Positions 25,523 to 33,100 of a DNA stretch of 64,000 nt are shown here, piece by piece. The position numbers and the translations under genes were made by a program. Location of the stretch: NCBI RefSeq assembly GCF_017377855.1, contig NZ_JAFREP010000007.1, forward strand, positions 310,001 through 374,000, given 5' to 3'. The stretch's first letter is position 1, and the number at the start of each line of letters is the position of its first letter. This DNA is from Acanthopleuribacter pedis. Lineage in GTDB: Bacteria; Acidobacteriota; Holophagae; Acanthopleuribacterales; Acanthopleuribacteraceae. Below the pieces are notes generated by a model. That model worked only from the letters and a program-made list of their open reading frames with translations, ran no database searches and was not told the origin of the DNA.

Positions 25523-25915
25523 TTAGGATTCGACGGCTTCCTCTTCGAGAAGCTCGCGTACCAAAGCGGTCATTTCCTTCATTTCAAATGGCTTTGGGAT
25601 CACGCGATCCGCGCCGATTTTGGCGGCGATTTCCAAAAAGTTGACCGAGTGGCTGCCCCAGGCCGACGTCCCGCTCATCGCAATAATCTTGGTGTTGGGA
25701 TGAGAAACGCGCAAGTGACGAATCACGCCTAGGCCCTCGTGGTCCGGCATAAAAATATCAGTAACCACTAAATCGGGTGGATCGGTCGTCAGGGCCTTTT
25801 GGTAGGCATTGCGACTGGTGGCGATGCAAACCTTAAATCCTTTGAGGCTGAGGCCCATTTGGATCATTTCGGCAAGGTCGCGGTTATCGTCGACAATCAG
25901 GATTTGATGACTCAT
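25523..25915 (-). CDS. single-domain response regulator
   Basis: A 130-residue receiver domain. Asp9-Asp10, phospho-acceptor Asp53 in LVVTDIFMPDHEG, Ser81 (IIAMSGTSA) and Lys108 (VIPKPF) are in place. There is a short insertion of about eight residues after Ser81 (TSAWGSHSVNFLEIAAKIGA) compared with CheY. No output domain, so it must act through protein contact. GGAGG lies 7 bases before ATG 25915. Confidence 0.9.
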   Translation of the reverse strand: MSHQILIVDDNRDLAEMIQMGLSLKGFKVCIATSRNAYQKALTTDPPDLVVTDIFMPDHEGLGVIRHLRVSHPNTKIIAMSGTSAWGSHSVNFLEIAAKIGADRVIPKPFEMKEMTALVRELLEEEAVES

Positions 25916-25931
25916 GGCTGTCCCTCCTAAC

Positions 25932-26272
25932 GCAAGCGCAGTTTGCGTCTCGCTCTCCTAACGTAAGTCTGCATGTCTCACAAGGAATTCTGCTACGGGG
26001 CAACCCATGCGATTACGATGGTTTGCCTTCCGCGGAAGGCCTTCCGCATTACTCGGTCGAGCCGCCTTCGCCTCAGCTGCTACGCCGAATGGTCGGCCCC
26101 GGGAGAGGTCGGCCCCGGAAGAGGTCGGACCCGCGGGAGGTTGGACCCCTGTGCCGTGGCTTGGTCGTAATCTTCGTACACACAAGGCGTTCAGCTTCTC
26201 GTGACGAATTCTTGTGAGAAATGCGGGCAAGCGCAGCTTGCGTTGCGCTCTTTTCTCGCGGGAACCGCGAGG
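25932..26272. repeat. palindrome-rich intergenic repeat block
   Basis: The block is bounded by similar GCAAGCGCAG-TTGCG segments (25934 and 26226) and, inside them, by inverted copies of a CTCACAAGGAATTC-type sequence (about 25971-25998 and 26196-26226). The right-hand copy (26180-26228) is closely related to the hairpin repeat at 47954-48003. A 7-base-pair hairpin CTCGCGG-GAA-CCGCGAG is at 26255-26271. No open frame looks coding. This resembles REP/MITE-type non-coding repeat DNA. Confidence 0.6.
26091..26150. repeat. 16-bp tandem repeat, 3.75 copies
   Basis: Units start at 26091, 26107, 26123 and 26139; the first reads GGTCGGCCCCGGGAGA. The later units differ at a few positions and the last is truncated at 12 bases. 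It lies inside the palindrome-rich block. Confidence 0.8.
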
Positions 26273-26808
26273 AATTAGCTGAATAGGGTGCATGGTGCAC
26301 CTCTGTCGGCGTTTTGGGGGGTCTCGTTAATATGACACTTTATCATGGGGTTGCTGAATGTTGATGTTTTGTTCGCTCGGGAAAGATGTTTTTCTGTGAG
26401 AAAACGCTTGTTTTGGAAAGCGTGTTGCCTGGGTGGCCGGGCTTGGCTTGCCCATCGTCTTGGTTTCCGTGTACAAGGCTGGACGTTTTGCCGCGATCAA
26501 GTTGGGGCTGCTTCCGGGTTTCCTCCTCTTAAATAACAGTTGGATCGAGTATGATAAAGAATTACCCTGCCTACCGCCTCTGGTTTACGTGTCCGTGCCG
26601 CGCACCAAGGGTTCCGCCGTGGGATCTTTGGTGCGCGGTACGGGTGCGGAACAATCGTCGGTGTGACATGACGCCCGACGGTAACCTAGGGAAAGGTCGG
26701 TTTGGTTTTTGCCGCGCTGTGACGTTTGGTGCGCGGTCGACCCCATCGGCAAAACAAGCCTGGGCCAGGCGCGGGTGGTTGGTTTTGCCATGTTTTTAAG
26801 GATTGGTT
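26273..26808. other. intergenic with a 16-bp inverted repeat
   Basis: No gene can be supported. CCGTGCCGCGCACCAA (26593-26608) and TTGGTGCGCGGTACGG (26628-26643) form an inverted repeat matching at 15 of 16 pairs with a 19-base loop and no T tract. A further TTTGGTGCGCGGT lies at about 26728-26740. The leader of the acyltransferase gene follows. Confidence 0.55.
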
Positions 26809-27624
26809 ATGAACATTTTCTCCACCCTTCGAGATTGGGTTGTGCCCCGTGAGATTGAAGAGAAGTTTGAACGGACGCCCAAAAGTTTAGGCAGTTACCG
26901 CTATGATCCTTGGGGTTATCACCCCGATACGGCGGTGGTGTCGCTCACCGTGGTGAAACAGTTCTTCGACTATTATTTTCGGGTTGAAACCGAGGGCATC
27001 GAGAACATTCCCAAGGAAGGGCGCGCCCTGATTATCGCCAACCACAGCGGCCAACTGCCGATTGACGGCATTTTAATTGGAACCGCCATGGCCACCGCCG
27101 ACAATCCCCGCCTCGCGCGTGCCATGGTCGAGCGTTTTTTCCCGACCGTGCCTTTTGTCGGCAACTTCCTTAACCAAACCGGCGCCGTCATCGGCGATCC
27201 CATCAACTGTGTGCGCATGCTTGAGAACGAGGAAGCGGTGATTGTGTTTCCCGAGGGCATTCGCGGGTCCGGTAAATTATGGCAGGATCGCTACCAGCTC
27301 AAGCGCTTCGGCAATGGGTTCCTGCACATCGCCATGGCCACCGGCACCCCGATTATTCCCGTTGGGGTTGTGGGTTGTGAGGAAACCATTCCCTCGGCCG
27401 CCAATTTGAAGCCCCTTGCCAATTTGCTGGGCTTGCCGTATTTCCCGCTGGCGCTGCCGGTGGTGTTGCCGGCCAAGGTGCACCTCCAATTTGGGGAACC
27501 CCTCTTTTTTGAAAACGACGCCGAGGACGAGGATGCCGTAACCGCCCGAGTCGAGCAAGTTAAAACCGCGATCACCGGCCTCATCCAAAAAGGATTGGTG
27601 AAACGCAAGGGAGTATTCGTATGA
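26809..27624 (+). CDS. 1-acyl-glycerol-3-phosphate-type acyltransferase
   Basis: A 271-residue LPLAT-superfamily protein. The motif usually NHxxxxD appears as NHSGQLPID, with FPEGIRGSGKLWQ as the substrate motif. It lacks an obvious N-terminal membrane helix and has a long acidic C-terminal segment (ENDAEDEDAVTARVEQ). ATG 26809 has AAGGA 6 bases upstream. It overlaps the SDR gene by 4 bases (ATGA), so both are made together; the pair may be a lipid- or glycolipid-modifying unit, a role I infer only from the pairing. Confidence 0.85.
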   Translation: MNIFSTLRDWVVPREIEEKFERTPKSLGSYRYDPWGYHPDTAVVSLTVVKQFFDYYFRVETEGIENIPKEGRALIIANHSGQLPIDGILIGTAMATADNPRLARAMVERFFPTVPFVGNFLNQTGAVIGDPINCVRMLENEEAVIVFPEGIRGSGKLWQDRYQLKRFGNGFLHIAMATGTPIIPVGVVGCEETIPSAANLKPLANLLGLPYFPLALPVVLPAKVHLQFGEPLFFENDAEDEDAVTARVEQVKTAITGLIQKGLVKRKGVFV

Positions 27625-28592
27625 GCGAACAACGCAAAACCGTTTTGGTTACCGGCGCGGCCGGGGCTCTGGCACGGGCCGTGATTCGCCGTTTGTTGCC
27701 GGATCACGACATCGTTGCCGTCGACTTTCGCAAGCGTGCCGACATTGAAGGTTTGACCAACACCTACAAGGTCGATTTCAACAAACGCGGCTTTGAAGAT
27801 CTGTTCCGCCGCCACCAAATCGACGGGGTGATTCATGTCGGCCGTATCGGTACCCATGAGAGCAACCTGACCGGGCGCTACAACAGCAACGTTTTGGGAA
27901 CCCAACGCCTGCTCAATCTGTGCGTCAAATACGAGGTCCGCCAGGTGGTGGTGTTGTCCACGTTTTTTGTTTACGGTGCCCACGCACAAAACCCGACCCT
28001 GCTGGATGAAGAAGCCCCGCTCAAGGCGTCCGGCTTAACCCACGATCTGATCGATACCGTTGAGTTGGAAAACCTGTGTAACGTTTATTTATGGAAGCAC
28101 CCCGAGCTGCACATTACCGTATTGCGGCCCTGCCATATTGCCGGACCCGGTGTACGCAACAGCATGAGTCGTTTGCTCTCCAGCCACTTGGCGCCGACCT
28201 TGCTCGGGTTTTCGCCAATGATGCAATTTATCCATGTCGAAGACATGGCCGAGGCGCTTTTCTTGGCCTGGAACAAGGTGAAACCCGGCATCTTTAACGT
28301 GGCACCCAAGGATTGGGTCGGCTACCAAGATGCTTTGCTCGCTTGCGGCTGTACCCGCGTGCCGCTGGTTTCGATTCCCGGCTTGATCCCGCACCAGATT
28401 GCCAAGATCCTCAACCTCAAATCCTTTCCCAGCCATTTGGTCAACTACTTCAAATACCCGGTCATCATTGACGGCTCGGCCTTTGCCGAGCAGTTCGGTT
28501 TCAAACCGCGCTTCAAGTTGGATCAAATTTTCCGCTACTACCGCGAGAAAAAGCGCCGCGAGGATCTTTTGAGCATGTTTCGCGAGGCCTAA
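27621..28592 (+). CDS. NAD-dependent epimerase/dehydratase-like SDR
   Basis: A 323-residue extended short-chain dehydrogenase. The Rossmann motif VTGAAGALARAV is present, but where the YxxxK active-site pair is expected, after VVLSTFFVYG, the sequence runs LTHDLIDTVELENL, with His and Asp instead of Tyr and Lys. It may therefore bind NAD(P) without classical SDR catalysis or use another mechanism. It overlaps the acyltransferase gene. C-terminal 40 residues are very basic (YYREKKRRED). Substrate unknown. Confidence 0.85.
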   Translation: MSEQRKTVLVTGAAGALARAVIRRLLPDHDIVAVDFRKRADIEGLTNTYKVDFNKRGFEDLFRRHQIDGVIHVGRIGTHESNLTGRYNSNVLGTQRLLNLCVKYEVRQVVVLSTFFVYGAHAQNPTLLDEEAPLKASGLTHDLIDTVELENLCNVYLWKHPELHITVLRPCHIAGPGVRNSMSRLLSSHLAPTLLGFSPMMQFIHVEDMAEALFLAWNKVKPGIFNVAPKDWVGYQDALLACGCTRVPLVSIPGLIPHQIAKILNLKSFPSHLVNYFKYPVIIDGSAFAEQFGFKPRFKLDQIFRYYREKKRREDLLSMFREA

Positions 28593-29062
28593 ACCGCTTG
28601 CGGAAAAAGGTTTAGTTAATAGCTCACATTTTTTTATTTTTTTTTGGTTTGGCGTGTCCGGTTTTCGAAGCCCTTCTCGCTACTTCTAATAAGCGCGAAC
28701 GAAGACCCAAAGCGACCGCGCAATGGAATGTCGCCGACCCAGCGCCATTCCGCGGACCCCCTCGGGGGTCATCTCCAATCCCTCTCCAAGTAGGGTCCGT
28801 CCGATCGAGGTTGCCCGTCACAGATTCAGAGCCGAAACTTACCCTCGTGGAAGCTTTGAATTGTACCCTCACCTCCAATGACCTTGATCGGACGGTCTAT
28901 TTTTTTTCGGGGTCTTCAATCAAAATGCCGCGGCAAAATAGCGGCGCCGAACGTTTTTTAAAGCTTACGTGAGCCAGGCCATGGTTCCGAGTTTTGCGAT
29001 CTGCTTTGATACCGTGCTAAGGACAATTCCGAATTGAAAGGCATGATTTCGGAGTTTACAGC
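28593..29062. other. intergenic with small inverted repeats
   Basis: No gene seen. GACCCCC and GGGGGTC (28755-28770) form a 7-bp stem with a 2-base loop. GTCCGTCCGATCGAGGT (28795-28811) and its near-complement (28880-28896) form an inverted repeat. Overlapping open frames on both strands (28624-28972) look like chance frames in GC-skewed DNA. Confidence 0.5.
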
Positions 29063-29350
29063 ATGCGTATTGATTTTCATATTCATCACGGTTTCGAGGG
29101 CGTTAATCCAGCCCTACAACGAATTCACCGTGACCTCATCGAACCTTTTGCCACGATGCTCGACCGATGGCAGCTTCTGGATCGCTTCTTCATTTCCGAC
29201 GAAACGGTTCCCGAGCCCCATTCGCGCCTGACCCTTGAGGTGCGGGGCAGTCATCAGAGTACCTTGGCGAATGATTTATTGGCGTTGTTCCGGCAACAGG
29301 CCGACGCCGACGGGTTGGTTCAACCCAATCACATCACCTGTCGTGACTAA
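29063..29350 (+). CDS. small protein of unknown function
   Basis: A 95-residue protein from ATG 29063, with GGAG 8 bases upstream, to TAA 29350. Codon use is like that of neighbouring genes, which suggests it is real. It starts MRIDFHIHHGF, which looks like the first strand of a PHP or metal hydrolase, but is far too short for that fold. The middle helix (NPALQRIHRDLIEPFATML) and the C-terminal helix (LANDLLALFRQQADA) suggest a small helical protein. It is isolated between the SDR gene and the repeat region. Confidence 0.55.
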   Translation: MRIDFHIHHGFEGVNPALQRIHRDLIEPFATMLDRWQLLDRFFISDETVPEPHSRLTLEVRGSHQSTLANDLLALFRQQADADGLVQPNHITCRD

Positions 29351-29431
29351 CCAATAACCGGAATGGGTGAAGCCTCACGGCTCACCCGTCCTCTTTTGAC
29401 GCCTGGGGCGACGACCTCATCGTGGCCGGGT

Positions 29432-29526
29432 GGTTTATTGGTTGTGGTGGCGAAGGAAGGGTGACGGTACGGTTTGTTGGTTGTGGTGGCGAAGGAAGGG
29501 TGACGGTACGGTTTGTTGGTTGTGGT
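29432..29526. repeat. 39-bp direct repeat, about 2.4 copies
   Basis: Units at 29432-29470 and 29471-29509 differ by one base; a partial third copy runs to about 29526. The unit contains GGTTGTGGTGGCGAAGGAAG. No coding role is apparent, although the unit length is a multiple of three and stays open in several frames. Confidence 0.85.
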
Positions 29527-29528
29527 GC

Positions 29529-29632
29529 CGACGCCGCCGGCGTCTACACGACGGGAACTCCCGGGGACCCAGAGCAAATGGTTGTGCCACAACCATTTGA
29601 TCAGGGCTGAAATCCAAAACGCCGCCGGCGTT
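29529..29632. repeat. cluster of three palindromes
   Basis: GACGCC-GCC-GGCGTC (29529-29543), CAAATGGTTGTG-C-CACAACCATTTG (29575-29599, 12 perfect pairs around one base) and AACGCC-GCC-GGCGTT (29618-29632). The outer two flank the central one nearly symmetrically. It may be a transposon-end-like or REP-like unit, or a protein-binding site. Confidence 0.65.
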
Positions 29633-29709
29633 ACAGGAAGATGTGCGCCTTCGGCCCACGTTTTAAACCAGTTATGGTCCCTGCATGGCGGTGTGCGCGC
29701 CCCTACAGG

Positions 29710-30074
29710 GTGCGCCGGATCATTGACCGGCCACGCATTAGGGTGGTACGGATCATTAATCGACCAACCCATTGAGGTGCGCCGGATCATTGACCGACCA
29801 GGCATAGGGGTGGTGCGGATCATGGATCGACCAACACATCGAGGTGCGCCGGGTCGTTGACCGACCAGGCATAGGGGTGGTGCGGATCGTTGACCGACCA
29901 GGCATTGAGATGCGAAGGATCGTTGACCGACCAGGCGTTGAGATGCGAAGGATCGTTGACCGACCAGGCATTGAGATGCGAAGGATCGTTGACCGACCAG
30001 GCATTGAGATGCGCCGGGTCGTTGACCGACCAGGCATTGAGATGCGAAGGATCAAGGATCGGCCAATTGTTGGG
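29710..30074. repeat. 33-bp minisatellite, 11 units
   Basis: Eleven units of 33 bases (two are 34) with the core TTGACCGACCAGGCATTGAG. Units 7-9 and the first part of unit 10 are almost identical; units 1-6 alternate between a GTGCGCC type and a GTGGTGC type, a dimeric higher-order pattern. As 33 is a multiple of three, frames on both strands stay open and read as 11-residue repeats, but none has a credible start. It begins shortly after the 3' end of the SMC operon (30108) and contains no spacers, so it is not CRISPR. Confidence 0.85.
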
Positions 30075-30107
30075 AGGGCGGGTCAGGGACCCGCCGGGCA
30101 ATGCGGG

Positions 30108-33100
30108 CTAGTCGACGCCGCCCGTGACCGCGATGCTTTTGCCGCGACGCCCGAATGAGGCCGCCGTTACCTGGGTCACGCTGACGTTGGCGCGCAACTC
30201 GTTGCTTACCTCCGTCGCCTTCACGAAGGTTTTGTTGGTGTTTTGACCCGTTTCTTGGCTGAGTCGCAACACCCGCGGGAACCTCGCCATCAAGTGCTTG
30301 TGGTTGCCGCTGGCGGTGTAGACCAATTGAATGTTCAGCGCACGCGCCATCGATAACTGCATTTTCACAAATGTCATGCTGTTGGCCTCGCCGAAAGGGT
30401 TGTCCAAAAACAACATACCGTTGGAGGCGATGCGTCCCTCGCTTGCCTCGTCGCCCGCGGCGCCTGTGCTGGCGGCTCGCAACTGCACCATGGTGCAGTA
30501 CAGCAGGATTACCGAGGTGATTTTCTCCCCGTCGCTCCAACCCTTCACGTCGGTGATCGGGAAATAGTTGGTTTTCAGGTTGTAACTCGGCTTCATGATC
30601 ACCACGCGGTAACCGCGTTCGCCGACCAACGCGTCCAGCGCCCGCTTGACCAAGTCCAGGCCGCGAATCGGTTTGCCCGCCTTGAGCACTTCCTGAATCA
30701 CCCGTTGGTATATCGGGCGCCGTCCTTCCAAGGTGTCGCTGATCGAACCCAGGGTTTCCATTTTTAGGAAGGCCCGGCCCGCCCAGCCCTCCATCGCATC
30801 CGGCAGGGTACTGGCAACCTTGGCCATGTTGATGATCTGCAACGCATCGCTGACCGCGGCGTCCATGCGGGTCACAATCGCATCCACCGACTCTTCCGAC
30901 ATGCGCAGGCTGGTGGCGATCACGTTGCGGAAAATCGTGAATTCTTTGATGATGTCCTCGGTCAGATTCAACAGCGATTCGCGGACCTTGAGGATCTCCC
31001 GTTTGTCGTTGGGGAAGTCTTGGAAGCGCGTGTCGCCCGCCAAATCCCTGAGGTCGTCCAAGCGCCCGTCCAAGCTGATTTTGGTGCGTGAGTAACGGTG
31101 GCGGTGGGTGCGGTAATCGTCCCAAAAACCTTCTAGCAAATCTTCCAGGTCGCGCATGTCGTCGGGCAGGGGTTCCGCCGGCGTTTCGGTGAACTCGGGG
31201 ATGTGGCGCGCCAGTTCCTCGCATTTCTGCACGCGGTAGGCGCGGGAATCGGCCAATTCACGCGTGTCCTCACGGACGTGCTCCAACTGCATCTTGGTAC
31301 TGTCGATGCGTTCCTGTAACCGTTCCAGTTCTGCCGCCAACTCGTGGCGTCGTGCATGGGTTTCCTCAACTGTCGCAGGCATGCGCTCGCCGCCCGGCAC
31401 CGTGTAATCGTTGTCAAAGGTGGGCGCCTCGCGTAAATCGTTGCGCGCCGCGGCCAGGGCGCCCTCGGCCGCGCCGACCGCCTTGCCCGCGTTTTGTTCC
31501 GCTTGTTCCGCGTCCTGGAGGCGTTCACCCACCGGACCCACCTGGAGCACCGCCAAAATATCCTTCTCGGTGCCGCCTTCCAGCAATTGTCGGTAACGGG
31601 TTTCCTGCTGTTTGGCCATCGCCTGTTTTTCTTCCAAACGGGCGCGCAGGGTTTCGTCCTTTTCGTTGACCTGGTTGAAGCGGTCCAAACTCAGACGGTA
31701 ACCTTGTTCCGCGCCAACGAGGGTGGTTTGGCTGATATCGGCCAAGGTCCCGCCGGTAAAGGCGACGGCGTCCAGTTTCTCCTGGCGGTGTTCGAGCGCG
31801 GCGTTGCGGTTAAACACCGCCTCCTGGCGTTGGGCCACGGCCAGTTGTTGCTCTTCCAGGACCGCTTCCAAACGCAGGTTTTCGTCCTCTAAATCGTGGC
31901 AGCGCGCGCGTGCCTGCTTCAGCTCTTCTACTAACTCCTCGTAATGGAGTTCGTGGTCTTCGATGAAATCGCGCAGGCGCGAGAGCGCCGCGTCACATTG
32001 GTTGCGTTCCTTGTCCGCGGCCTGAATACTCTCGCTGAGTCGCTCGATTTCCGCCGCAAAAAAGGCCGCCTTCTCTTTTTCCTGGGCCTGTTCATGCTCC
32101 ATGGTTTGCAACAGGGTTTGGTGGCTGTCGATTTGCTCGGCCAAAGCGCGCAGCGTGCCGTCTGGGTAATCTTCCAAAAAGGTGGCGAGGCGGTCCTTGG
32201 TGCGTTTGAGACGGTCGACCATCTGCGACGTTTCGGTGATGCGTATTTCCTTCGCTTTGATATCGCGGCGCAATGGTTCAATCATGGATTCGGCGACATT
32301 GCGGTTGTAGGCCGCGTGGTGGCCGGGTCGCAACACGACCGCATCGCTCGGTGACGCGGCGGCCGGCGCCTCGGCCAAAGAGACCTGTACCGGGAAGGCG
32401 GGTTTCTGGATTTTGTCTTGTTGGGCGCGAATCTGCTCCAGCGCCTCGGCTGTGCGCACCATAATGCCGGAATACCTGGCCGGGTCTTGGGCGCACAGTT
32501 TGGCGGCCTGCTCGGGATCCTCGGGAAAACGTTCGTCCAAGCTTTCAAACGCGAGGAAGGCGGGTACGCCCAAATCCTCGCGCAGGCTGCGCAGCAGGTT
32601 GGCCACTTCTTTTGGCGGCGGGTACAGACGCGAGCTGCTTTGCTCTAACGCTTCCAGCGTTTCCCGCTCCTCGCTGAGGATGCGGTTCAGGCGGAACTGC
32701 TCCTGCTCGGCGCGGGCAATGCCCTCGGCGGTGCGGGCCACCAAATCGGCCTCGCCCAAATCAATGCTTTCTTGTTCCAACAACAGCCGTAGATCGCGGT
32801 CGGTTTCCAGATGGTTCTTGCGTTGGCTGTCGCTGTCGAAGCGTTTCTCCAGCTGGGCTTTTTCGCCCTGAAGGCGGGTCATGGCGGCGATCCGTTCCCG
32901 GCCCTGTTCGTCCAGTTCGGCGCGTTCCATTTGGAAGTGGTCGCGTTGTTCCCGTTCGCCCGCCGTGTCGCCGCTAATTTCGCGCACGCGCGTTTTCAAG
33001 CGGGTTAAGGCCTCGCGCGGTTGTTCTTCCGCGCCCACCGCCTTGGAGAGAATCAACCGTTGCAGTGCCTTTTCGCGTTTCTGCATTTGCAGGTTGATGT

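Noticed and set aside
26000..26800. several short frames upstream of the acyltransferase
   Set aside because: They arise from GC-rich palindromes and tandem repeats and have no starts with ribosome sites.
28624..28972. overlapping frames on both strands
   Set aside because: Mutually antisense, low-complexity and without ribosome sites.
29710..30074. CRISPR array
   Set aside because: The repeats are head-to-tail without spacers and no cas genes are present.
29710..30158. repeat proteins encoded by the 33-bp minisatellite
   Set aside because: Frames on both strands stay open only because the unit is a multiple of three; no credible start codon or ribosome site on either strand.
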